Below are positions 1-5,726 of a DNA stretch of 7,534 bases, in pieces; positions within the stretch are counted from its first letter, which is position 1, and every line of letters starts with the position of its first letter. The DNA is from Ruminococcus sp. UBA7014. Lineage in GTDB: Bacteria > Bacillota > Clostridia > Oscillospirales > Ruminococcaceae. Both the position numbers and the translations under genes were made by a program. Below the pieces are notes generated by a model. The model made no database searches. It was not told where the DNA came from and saw only the letters and a list, made by a program, of their open reading frames with translations. Where the stretch lies: positions 1 to 7,534 of the forward strand of contig DJXC01000111.1 in NCBI GenBank assembly GCA_002449575.1, read 5' to 3'.

Positions 1-767
1 CGGGTCTGCTGTTCCTTGTAGCTGTGCCACAGGAAAATAGAATAGTCCATTGTAACACCTAACTGCAAGACCAGTGCCAGAGCCTGTGTCATGAACGAAA
101 TCTGTCCGAAGAAGAAATTAGACCCCAGATTCCATACAATTGCCAGTCCGATACTCAGCATAAAGAACAGCGGAATCAGGAAGGTATCCATTGTCAGTGC
201 CAGTACAATACATGTCAGGATGACAGCAACAACAGCATACATGATAGTTTCACTTTCGGAGAGATGTTTCATATCTGTTGTGACTGCGGACATGCCGCTG
301 ATGAAACACTGTTCTGAAGTAATTTCTCGCATCTCATCCACAGCGGCGAGTGTACCATCTGCGGAAGTAGTATCATCAAAGAAAACTATCATCAGGGTAG
401 AATTTTCAGAATTAAAGAAATCATAATATTTTTCCGGAAGAATCTCTTTCGGGACGGAAATATCTGCAAGAGAATCATACCACAGTACCTGCGCCACATG
501 GTCAACACCCTCGATTTTTTCCTTGACTTTTTCGACATCTTTATCCGGCATTCCTTCGACAATCACGAAGGAGAAGCCGCCTTTGCCGAATTCATCTTTC
601 AGAATCTTCTGTCCAATCATCGTATCAATTTCACCGGGCAGATAGGAAAGCAGGTCATAATTGACTCTTGTGTTCAGATAACCGATAGCACATGGAATCA
701 TCAGCAGCACACTGATTATCAGAATCAGCACTTTATGTTTGACAATCTGCTGTCCAAGCTTTAACAT
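1..767 (-). CDS. MMPL/RND-family membrane transporter, N-terminal 255 residues (runs off left edge)
   Basis: The reverse strand reads open from an ATG at 767 to the window edge, giving 255 codons plus two bases of the next. Residues about 12-30 form a first membrane helix, 31-172 a largely soluble extracytoplasmic domain, and about 174-192, 194-215 and 223-248 three further helices, the order expected for the first half of an MMPL/RND pump. In the fourth helix the motif GVTMDYSIFLW carries an Asp-Tyr pair (D241-Y242), matching the proton-relay pair known from TM4 of MmpL proteins. Known relatives export lipids, drugs or other hydrophobic compounds using the proton gradient; the substrate cannot be read here. 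GAAAGGA lies about 9 bases before the ATG; two upstream ATGs are in a frame that soon stops. It is divergent from a TetR gene and its promoter overlaps an operator, so regulation by that protein is likely. Roughly half or more of the gene is missing. Confidence 0.9.
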   Translation of the reverse strand, partial: MLKLGQQIVKHKVLILIISVLLMIPCAIGYLNTRVNYDLLSYLPGEIDTMIGQKILKDEFGKGGFSFVIVEGMPDKDVEKVKEKIEGVDHVAQVLWYDSLADISVPKEILPEKYYDFFNSENSTLMIVFFDDTTSADGTLAAVDEMREITSEQCFISGMSAVTTDMKHLSESETIMYAVVAVILTCIVLALTMDTFLIPLFFMLSIGLAIVWNLGSNFFFGQISFMTQALALVLQLGVTMDYSIFLWHSYKEQQT

Positions 768-810
768 ACAGCATCATCCTTTCTTGTAATATATTTGCTT
801 CACTGCATTT

Positions 811-839
811 ATTATATTCCAAAAATGACCGTTAGTCAA
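811..839 (-). promoter_or_regulatory. Sigma-A type promoter of the MMPL transporter gene
   Basis: On the minus strand TTGACT (834-839) is followed after exactly 17 bases by TATAAT (811-816). Transcription should start near 804, leaving a leader of about 37 bases before the ATG at 767. The -35 box and part of the spacer lie inside operator copy 1, so a bound repressor would exclude RNA polymerase. Confidence 0.85.
825..839. promoter_or_regulatory. Putative TetR operator, copy 1 (ATGAC-CGTTA-GTCAA)
   Basis: Inverted half sites ATGAC and GTCAA are separated by 5 bases. It is the least symmetric of the three copies but covers the -35 box of the transporter promoter, the expected place for direct repression. 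The assignment to the adjacent TetR protein is inferred from the repeated pattern and the divergent layout. Confidence 0.75.
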
Positions 840-857
840 TAGTTTTTTTGAAAAAAT

Positions 858-872
858 ATGACCGACGGTCAT
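858..872. promoter_or_regulatory. Putative TetR operator, copy 2 (ATGACCGACGGTCAT)
   Basis: A perfect inverted repeat with 7-base arms ATGACCG/CGGTCAT around a single central base. Its centre is 33 bp from copy 1 and 53 bp from copy 3. It is the most symmetric copy and so probably the strongest site. It overlaps neither promoter core. Confidence 0.8.
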
Positions 873-910
873 TATTTTGTATACCTGCACAAATCCGCAT
901 GACTGAATTT

Positions 911-925
911 ATGACTTTTGGTCAT
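911..925. promoter_or_regulatory. Putative TetR operator, copy 3 (ATGAC-TTTTG-GTCAT)
   Basis: The same ATGAC-N5-GTCAT pattern, ending 9 bases upstream of the -35 box of the tetR promoter, where it could allow autoregulation. A lone extra half site ATGAC lies at 899-903. Confidence 0.7.
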
Positions 926-934
926 TTTTCATTC

Positions 935-963
935 TTGACAAATGATAAATTTTACTGTATAAT
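935..963 (+). promoter_or_regulatory. Consensus sigma-A promoter of the tetR-family gene
   Basis: TTGACA (935-940), a 17-base spacer and TATAAT (958-963) match the consensus at every position. Transcription should start near 970, giving a leader of about 55 bases before the ATG at 1025. No other promoter-like pair is needed to explain expression of the regulator. Confidence 0.88.
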
Positions 964-1024
964 AATACTAGATTCATGATGTTTTTGTGAGATATTACCA
1001 AATCCGGAAAGGCGGTTGCATATT

Positions 1025-1645
1025 ATGGGCAAACTGGAAGCAAACAAACAGATGAAAGAAACTTCTCTTCTCAATACTGCCTTTGAAATTTTTACAACAA
1101 AGGGCTTCTCAAAAACTTCTATTTCAGATATTGTCTGTCATGCCGGAGTAGCAAAGGGAACATTTTATCTGTATTTCAAAGACAAGTATGACATCCGCAA
1201 CAGGCTGATTTGTCACAAATCCGGTCAGCTGTTCCGGACAGCAGTACAGGAACTCCGGAAAGAAAACAAACTGTCAGAATTTACATTTGAAGACAAAATG
1301 ATTTATATTATTGATAATATTATCAATCAGCTGAATGAAAATCAGGCATTGCTGACATTTATCTCTAAAAATCTGAGCTGGGGAGTATTCAAAACAGCTC
1401 TGACAACACCACTGCGTGACAGTGAACTGAACTTTTCAGATATTTACCGGAAAATGCTGGAAGATTCTCCCTATCATTTCAAAGAACCGGAAGTGATGCT
1501 GTTTCTGATTGTGGAACTTGTCTCCGGAGCATGTTATTCAGCGATTCTGTATCAGGAACCTTGCAGTCTGGAACAACTCAAACCAAATCTTTATAATGCT
1601 ATCCGCATGATAATTCAGTCACACAAAGCCAATATGAAAATATAA
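1025..1645 (+). CDS. TetR/AcrR-family transcriptional regulator
   Basis: A 206-residue protein, the usual TetR length. Residues about 12-50 hold the family DNA-binding domain: a helix around LLNTAFEIF, then a helix-turn-helix in SISDIVCHAGVAKGTFYLYF (about 32-51). The helical remainder is the ligand-binding and dimer domain, which is not conserved enough to predict an inducer. ATG at 1025 is preferred because GGCGG/AAAGG (1008-1015) sits 9-12 bases upstream; an in-frame TTG at 1016 would be only 3 bases from the Shine-Dalgarno sequence. The gene is divergent from the MMPL transporter, and three like operators lie between them, so it most likely represses the pump and possibly itself until a toxic or lipid-like ligand binds. 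Repressor function is inferred from the family and operator position. Confidence 0.92.
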   Translation: MGKLEANKQMKETSLLNTAFEIFTTKGFSKTSISDIVCHAGVAKGTFYLYFKDKYDIRNRLICHKSGQLFRTAVQELRKENKLSEFTFEDKMIYIIDNIINQLNENQALLTFISKNLSWGVFKTALTTPLRDSELNFSDIYRKMLEDSPYHFKEPEVMLFLIVELVSGACYSAILYQEPCSLEQLKPNLYNAIRMIIQSHKANMKI

Positions 1646-1669
1646 AAACACCCTTTTCAGGGTGTTTTT
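1644..1669. terminator. Bidirectional intrinsic terminator between convergent genes
   Basis: AACACCC (1647-1653) pairs with GGGTGTT (1660-1666) around the 6-base loop TTTTCA; extra A-T pairs lengthen the stem to about 10 bp. T-runs on both strands allow it to serve tetR on the plus strand and the phosphatase/DUF434 operon on the minus strand. The TGA stop codon of the DUF434 gene lies in the loop (1657-1659). Confidence 0.88.
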
Positions 1670-2379
1670 TCATGCAGACAAAGATAAGCATATCTGCCGA
1701 TATGCGTGTCAATCACCTTTCTGGTAAGATTATACCAGTTTTTGCATTCATCCAGAATAATTGCATCTGCTGTGACAACCGGACTTTTCTGTTTCAGAAG
1801 ATAATCCACAGCATTTTCTACCAGAATTTCCGTTTCAAATGGCGCAGATTCCAAAATTTCAGCAATACGGGCTTTCAGTCTGCCGGAATTGGAGACAGGC
1901 GCATCCAGATAAAAAACAGCTTTTTTAATTTTCAGCTCTGTCAGCGTTTCAGAAATTGCCTGTATTGCCGTATCTGTCTTATCAACAAGGCGGTAAGTTC
2001 CCCGCAGTCCTGCCAAATCCCGGATTGTACCGTCCATACATGCAAACAGCATTGAATCCGAAAAGGCAATCTCCAGCGTAATGACAGTATTAAACCCGTC
2101 AATATACAATGTTTCTCCGGCTAAATCTGCATCAGACAATTCTTTCTGCTTCCGGAGCTGAATTTTTTCTTCTGCCGAAACTGTTCTTGCCAGTGCCATT
2201 CTCTGTCGTTCTGACAGCAGATAATGATTGCCGATAAAAGTTGTCACTGACTTTACCGGATAGCCATGATTCAGCAGAAAATAAACTTCTTCTGAAGCTT
2301 TTCTTAATTTTTCCAGATTGCCGGAATTGAAATCCCGTTCGTCTGTCGGCACAAAACCACGTCTGACTTCTTTACTCAT
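1657..2379 (-). CDS. DUF434/DUF5616 domain protein of unknown function
   Basis: A 240-residue protein. The N-terminal part (about 1-66, with HGYPVKSVTTFIGNHYLLSERQRMALAR at its end as a recognisable block) resembles DUF434. The rest resembles the DUF5616 domain that usually follows it in clostridia and archaea; I recognise this from family memory, not a search. Conserved-looking acidic clusters are DGFN (94-97), LDAPVSNSG (158-165, with D159) and TADAIILDE (203-211). Such spaced Asp residues recall PIN/NYN-type nucleases, but that is inference and no activity is known to me. The ATG overlaps the phosphatase stop as ATGA, with AGGAGG (2390-2395) inside the end of the phosphatase gene, so the two are probably translated together. 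The last codon falls in the terminator hairpin. No signal peptide or membrane segment is seen. Confidence 0.82.
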   Translation of the reverse strand: MSKEVRRGFVPTDERDFNSGNLEKLRKASEEVYFLLNHGYPVKSVTTFIGNHYLLSERQRMALARTVSAEEKIQLRKQKELSDADLAGETLYIDGFNTVITLEIAFSDSMLFACMDGTIRDLAGLRGTYRLVDKTDTAIQAISETLTELKIKKAVFYLDAPVSNSGRLKARIAEILESAPFETEILVENAVDYLLKQKSPVVTADAIILDECKNWYNLTRKVIDTHIGRYAYLCLHEKTP

Positions 2380-2837
2380 GAAAAATATTCCTCCTGTATT
2401 TTATCAAGTGCGGCAGTACAGCCATGATAAATATCCTGATAAGCTTTTTCAAAATCTCCGGTATACCATGGGTCAGCAACATCTCCCGAACCGCCGGCAT
2501 ATTCCAGCAGTTTATAAATTTTCTGTTCCGGGTCATCCGGAAAAATCCGGCAAATATAAAATAAATTGGAATTGTCCATCAGCAGAAATAAATCATATTT
2601 TTCATAATCTGCTTTTTTCAGTTGTACAGCCTGTTTTCCTTCGCAGGAAATACCGTGCCGGGCAAGTTCTCTTCTTGCCGGGGGATAGACTGGATTTCCA
2701 ATTTCCTCTGTACTGACGGCACTGGAGGAAATCTGAATCTTATTTTCCAGTCCGTGTTCCTGTACAAGCTTCTTCATGACAAACTCCGCCATTGGTGAAC
2801 GGCAAATATTGCCATGGCACACAAACATAATACGCAT
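2376..2837 (-). CDS. Low-molecular-weight protein tyrosine phosphatase
   Basis: A 153-residue cytosolic enzyme of normal family length. The phosphate-binding loop CHGNICRS (7-14) gives the CX5R(S/T) signature: C7 as nucleophile and R13 for phosphate binding. DPWY (122-125) supplies the general acid D122. The family hydrolyses phosphotyrosine, and some bacterial members also phosphoarginine; the substrate here is not determined. It is not next to capsule or exopolysaccharide genes, the common partners of tyrosine phosphatases, so a housekeeping or stress role is as likely. GAAAGGA lies about 11 bases before the ATG at 2837. It is the first gene of an operon with the DUF434 gene and is expressed from a promoter at 3024-3052 through a long leader. 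Confidence 0.93.
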   Translation of the reverse strand: MRIMFVCHGNICRSPMAEFVMKKLVQEHGLENKIQISSSAVSTEEIGNPVYPPARRELARHGISCEGKQAVQLKKADYEKYDLFLLMDNSNLFYICRIFPDDPEQKIYKLLEYAGGSGDVADPWYTGDFEKAYQDIYHGCTAALDKIQEEYFS

Positions 2838-2946
2838 AGTCGCTTTTTTCCTTTCTGCAAGACGATAAAACCCCGTAATATATCAAGATTGGCACATGTA
2901 CCGAAACGGGACGATTCCGGCATATTTTTGCATATTGCGGACATCG

Positions 2947-3001
2947 TTAGTAGTAGAACAGGGAGTAGAGACAACATAATTACTACTTATTTTACTACTA
3001 A
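2947..3001. repeat. TAGTAGT-type direct and inverted repeats in the phosphatase leader
   Basis: Reading the plus strand, TTAGTAGTA (2947-2955) is the exact inverse of TACTACTAA (2993-3001), and TACTACTTA (2981-2989) is a near-direct repeat of the latter exactly 12 bases away. In the minus-strand mRNA either right-hand copy could pair with the left one, so two alternative stems are possible. It lies about 15-70 bases after the predicted start of transcription. It could be a repressor site or an RNA structure; I recognise no named riboswitch or T-box. Confidence 0.55.
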
Positions 3002-3023
3002 AAAAATATTGATGTACTTTACT

Positions 3024-3052
3024 ATTATAGCATATCAAGAACTATCTTGCAA
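3024..3052 (-). promoter_or_regulatory. Extended -10 promoter of the phosphatase/DUF434 operon
   Basis: On the minus strand TTGCAA (3047-3052), 17 bases, then TATAAT (3024-3029) preceded by TGC, an extended -10. Transcription should begin near 3017, about 180 bases before the phosphatase ATG. Confidence 0.78.
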
Positions 3053-3135
3053 GATGCATCGTGAAAAAACCGGAAACCTATCACATATTACAATTTTAAC
3101 AGCTTTTCTGAACATGTACGCTTGTATGCTATCTC

Positions 3136-3157
3136 ATAAGAAAAATATTTTTCTTAT
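3136..3157. repeat. Perfect 22-bp palindrome abutting the PqqD operon promoter
   Basis: The 11-base arm ATAAGAAAAAT is followed directly by its exact reverse complement with no spacer. The last base is the first base of the -35 box at 3157. It could be a dimeric regulator site, or an AT-rich element that stimulates RNA polymerase. A terminator is less likely because the stem would have no loop and is AT-rich. Confidence 0.75.
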
Positions 3158-3185
3158 TGACAGTCAGAATTATTTGTGATAAAAT
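3157..3185 (+). promoter_or_regulatory. Extended -10 promoter of the PqqD/peptidase/ABC operon
   Basis: TTGACA (3157-3162), 17 bases, then TAAAAT (3180-3185) with TG one base upstream (3177-3178). Transcription should start near 3192, about 64 bases before the first gene. The upstream palindrome touches the -35 box. Confidence 0.83.
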
Positions 3186-3255
3186 AAAAATATATCAGCA
3201 ATAACTGAAAAATAATAGCATAAACCGTCCGTTACAAAATGAAAGGATGATTGGT

Positions 3256-3516
3256 ATGAAAATCAACAATGGATTTATCGCTCATAATGATGGTGAAGAA
3301 ACGCTTCTGGTTTCTACCGGTACAGCCAGATTTTCTGGTCTGGTTCGCAGCAACCCGACTGCCGGTTTTATTATCAAATGTCTGGAACAGGAAACAACCG
3401 AAGATGAAATTGTCGCAAAAATACAGCAGAACTGGGAAGTTTCCAATGAAGTCGCCAGACGGGATGTGCGCAAAATAATCGAACAGCTTAAGACCATCGG
3501 AGCGATTGATGAATAA
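3256..3516 (+). CDS. PqqD-family peptide chaperone (RiPP recognition element-like)
   Basis: An 86-residue protein of typical PqqD size. The N-terminal part has short beta-strand-like segments (about 6-29), followed by the family-like stretch RSNPTAGFIIKCLEQETTEDEI (31-52, with N33, T35, G37 as key positions) and a helical C-terminus ending in QLKTIGAI. PqqD-type domains bind the leader of a ribosomally made precursor peptide and hand it to a modifying enzyme or protease. The start is ATG 3256, because AAAGGA (3242-3247) lies 8 bases upstream; an in-frame ATG at 3247 overlaps that Shine-Dalgarno sequence. It is the first gene of a tight operon with a peptidase and an ABC exporter, which supports a peptide maturation role. 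The partner peptide is not visible in the window. Confidence 0.85.
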   Translation: MKINNGFIAHNDGEETLLVSTGTARFSGLVRSNPTAGFIIKCLEQETTEDEIVAKIQQNWEVSNEVARRDVRKIIEQLKTIGAIDE

Positions 3517-3946
3517 AATTACCTACGAAGAATATCTGGAACAACACGGCGAAATGACCTATAGCAATGTTGGGATAAGTATGCTGCCACTTTTGAAACA
3601 AGGACGTGATTTATTTACTGTGCGCCAAAAAGGGACAGAACGATGCCAAAAATATGATGTCGTACTGTACCGTCGTCCGCCTTCAAGCTATGTCTTGCAT
3701 CGTATTATTCAGGTACGCAAAGACGATTATGTGATTCTCGGTGATAATTGCATTAACAAAGAATATGGCATCAGGGACAGTGACATTATAGGTATCATGG
3801 TAAGCTATGTTCATAACGGAAAAAAACGAACTGTTAATAATTATGGCTATCGTCTGTACAGTTGGCTGTGGGTTAATTTTTCTCCTGTGCGGATATGCTG
3901 GCAAAAGTTAAAAAACAGATTGAGCAGGCTGAAACATGAAAACTAA
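3509..3946 (+). CDS. S24/S26-family (signal peptidase-like) protease
   Basis: A 145-residue protein with the S26 core and little else. VGISMLPLL (21-29) carries the likely nucleophile S24 in the SMxP motif. The following KYDVVLYRRP (48-57) corresponds to the GDVV block, LHRII (63-67) has H64, and ILGDNCINKEYGI (76-88) gives the GDN box, with further Asp residues at 90 and 92. The His in an HRI motif instead of the catalytic Lys places it nearer the SipW/ER-type, Ser-His group. No clear N-terminal membrane anchor is present; the C-terminal 35 residues are aromatic and basic and may touch the membrane. ATG 3509 (GGAG 6 bases upstream) overlaps the PqqD gene by 8 bases; a TTG at 3506 is the alternative. 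In this operon it may cut a leader peptide before export; this is inferred from neighbours. Confidence 0.82.
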   Translation: MNKITYEEYLEQHGEMTYSNVGISMLPLLKQGRDLFTVRQKGTERCQKYDVVLYRRPPSSYVLHRIIQVRKDDYVILGDNCINKEYGIRDSDIIGIMVSYVHNGKKRTVNNYGYRLYSWLWVNFSPVRICWQKLKNRLSRLKHEN

Positions 3947-5651
3947 CGCTTTAAAATGGCTCTGGCATGTCACGGGGAAAAAGAAATTCTATGTTGCTTT
4001 ACTTATCTTTGTACAAGCATTGTACGGCGGTTCTGGCGTATTGTATGCACTGATGCTGCGGAATATTGTAGACAGTGCTGTTGACGGAAACCGTTCCGGA
4101 TTTTGGCAGAACTGTGTCTGGACAGCACTGCTTGTCTTCGGACAGGTGCTGCTTCGTGCAGCAATCCGGTATCTGGAGGAACAGTCACGTTCTTCACTGG
4201 AAAATACCTTTAAATCACGTCTTCTGCACAATATTCTGCACAAGGACTATGCTTCTGTAAGTGCTGTACATTCCGGAGAATGGAACAATCGTTTAACAAA
4301 TGACTGTATGGTAGTAGCAAATTATTTTACAGAAATCATGCCCGGTATTTCAGAAATGCTTGTAAAACTTATCAGTGCAGCAATCATGCTGATTGCCTTG
4401 CAGCCGGATTTTACTACTTTTTTGATTCCTGCCGGAATTGTGCTGCTGGTCTTTACCTATGCTTTCCGGAAAACACTCAAACGTCTGCACAAACAGATTC
4501 AGGAAAGAGACGGAAAACTAAGGATTTTTCTGCAAGAACGGCTCAGCAGCATGATGATGATTCGCTCATTTGCAGCAGAAGACCCGACAGAAAAAGAGGC
4601 TGCTGTCCAAATGCAGGAACACAAAACCGCCCGTATGCGAAAAAATCACTTTTCCAATCTTTGCAACATAGGATTTCAGACCGGAATGCAGGGAATGTAC
4701 CTGCTTGGTGTGATTTGCTGTGGCTATGGCATTTTGACACAAACCATCAGTTACGGTACATTGACAGCAGTAACCCAGCTCATTTCGCAGATTCAGTCAC
4801 CGTTTGCCAATATTACGGGTTATCTGCCGAAATTCTACGCAATGACAGCCAGCACAGAACGTCTCATGGAAGTGGAACAATTTAAAAATGACAGTGAACT
4901 GTCTCCGGCGGATATGACAACAGTGACTTGTTTTTATCAAAATAATTTACACGCCATTGGTCTGAAAAATGTACAGTTTACATATTTTCCAGCAGTAGAC
5001 AATGTTCAGATGCTTTCTAAAAAAGATATGCCTGTCGTTTTGAAAAATATCAGCATTGAAATCAAAAAAGGAGAATATGTTGCTTTCATGGGTCATAGTG
5101 GGTGTGGAAAATCAACTGCCCTAAAATTGCTTATGAATCTTTATCAGCTGGACGCTGGTGAACGCTATCTGGCTGATTCTGAGGGGCAGCATCCTATCAC
5201 ATCACAATGGCGCAGACTTTTTGCCTACGTTCCACAAGGCAATCAGCTCATGAGCGGAACGATTCGGGAAATTGTTTCGTTTGCGGATAAATCCGAAATG
5301 CAGAATCGTGAAAAAATTGAAAACGCACTGAAAGTAGCTTGTGCAGAAGAATTTGTCAGTGAACTGGAAAATGGCATTGACACTCTTCTCGGCGAACGTG
5401 GAACAGGGCTTTCTGAAGGGCAGATGCAGCGTATTGCCATAGCAAGAGCCATTTTTTCGGACAGTCCTATCCTGTTGCTGGATGAAGCGACTTCGGCACT
5501 TGATGAGAAAACAGAAAAGCAGCTTCTGGAAAATCTGCGACAAATGACAGATAAAACTGTTGTGATTGTAACACACCGTCCTGCCGCATTGGAAATCTGT
5601 GACAGAATTGTAGAATTTACAGAAACCGGAGTAAAAGAATATCCTGAATGA
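3936..5651 (+). CDS. ABC exporter, fused membrane and ATPase domains (half-transporter)
   Basis: A 571-residue protein of the ABC exporter type, presumably a homodimer. Residues about 15-310 form the six-helix membrane domain. The ATPase domain follows, with GHSGCGKST (386-394, Walker A), VPQG with Q434 (Q-loop), LSEGQ (492-496, signature), ILLLDE (512-517, Walker B), SALD (520-523) and H547 (switch His). All catalytic residues are intact. There is no N-terminal C39 peptidase domain as in bacteriocin exporters, so any leader would need a separate protease, and the upstream S26-like gene could fill that role. The ATG overlaps the protease gene by 11 bases, with AGG 7 bases upstream, which suggests coupled translation. 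An insertion of about a dozen residues (near 353-365) lies between the first strand and VVLKNISI. The substrate is unknown; a modified peptide is the likeliest from context, lipid or drug export possible. Confidence 0.9.
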   Translation: MKTNALKWLWHVTGKKKFYVALLIFVQALYGGSGVLYALMLRNIVDSAVDGNRSGFWQNCVWTALLVFGQVLLRAAIRYLEEQSRSSLENTFKSRLLHNILHKDYASVSAVHSGEWNNRLTNDCMVVANYFTEIMPGISEMLVKLISAAIMLIALQPDFTTFLIPAGIVLLVFTYAFRKTLKRLHKQIQERDGKLRIFLQERLSSMMMIRSFAAEDPTEKEAAVQMQEHKTARMRKNHFSNLCNIGFQTGMQGMYLLGVICCGYGILTQTISYGTLTAVTQLISQIQSPFANITGYLPKFYAMTASTERLMEVEQFKNDSELSPADMTTVTCFYQNNLHAIGLKNVQFTYFPAVDNVQMLSKKDMPVVLKNISIEIKKGEYVAFMGHSGCGKSTALKLLMNLYQLDAGERYLADSEGQHPITSQWRRLFAYVPQGNQLMSGTIREIVSFADKSEMQNREKIENALKVACAEEFVSELENGIDTLLGERGTGLSEGQMQRIAIARAIFSDSPILLLDEATSALDEKTEKQLLENLRQMTDKTVVIVTHRPAALEICDRIVEFTETGVKEYPE

Positions 5652-5680
5652 AACAGTATCCGGTTACTTTTTGTAAAAAT

Positions 5681-5726
5681 ACAAGCCGTTTCTTTGAAAA
5701 ATACAAAGAAACGGCTTGTTTTATTT
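5681..5726. terminator. Strong intrinsic terminator shared by the ABC operon and the carB side
   Basis: A perfect 16-bp stem (5681-5696 with 5704-5719) encloses the 7-base loop AAAAATA. TTTTATTTT follows on the plus strand, ending the PqqD/peptidase/ABC transcript 30 bases after its stop. On the minus strand the stem is followed by TATTTTT, so it probably also ends the carB transcript, for which no nearer hairpin is seen. Confidence 0.92.

Larger units (their letters stand above)
2838..3255. other. Divergent intergenic region of 418 bases: two promoters, leader repeats, palindrome
   Basis: This gap separates the minus-strand phosphatase operon from the plus-strand PqqD/peptidase/ABC operon. 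It holds the phosphatase promoter (3024-3052) with its long leader, TAGTAGT-type repeats (2947-3001), a 22-bp palindrome (3136-3157) and the PqqD operon promoter (3157-3185). The leader also has a 7-base direct repeat GCATATT (2920-2926 and 2930-2936) and a possible 6-bp hairpin between about 2902 and 2921. Open frames crossing it (plus 2814-3179, minus 2774-2977) lack ribosome binding sites and run over promoter elements, so I do not call them genes. No convincing precursor peptide gene was found here. Confidence 0.7.

Noticed and set aside
91..764. Two plus-strand open frames opposite the MMPL gene
   Set aside because: They are antisense to a strongly supported transporter coding frame with clear membrane helices; no ribosome binding site or recognisable protein.
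1310..1327. Perfect 18-bp AT-rich palindrome inside tetR (ATTGATAAT plus its complement)
   Set aside because: It encodes an ordinary helix segment (IIDNIINQ) in AT-rich codons, does not match the operator pattern, and lies far from any promoter; probably chance.
2774..2977. Minus-strand 67-codon frame with a hydrophobic start in the phosphatase leader
   Set aside because: No good ribosome binding site; it overlaps the phosphatase start in another frame and the C-terminal part is simply the shifted phosphatase coding sequence. A leader peptide role cannot be excluded but has no support.
2814..3179. Plus-strand 121-codon frame across the intergenic region (and its internal 41-codon tail from 3054)
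   Set aside because: No Shine-Dalgarno sequence, antisense to the phosphatase start at one end and running through the palindrome and the promoter of the PqqD operon at the other. I considered the tail as a precursor peptide but it lies upstream of the operon promoter and has no start signal.
5202..5576. Minus-strand frames opposite the ABC ATPase domain
   Set aside because: Shadows of an intact ATPase coding sequence with all catalytic motifs on the plus strand.
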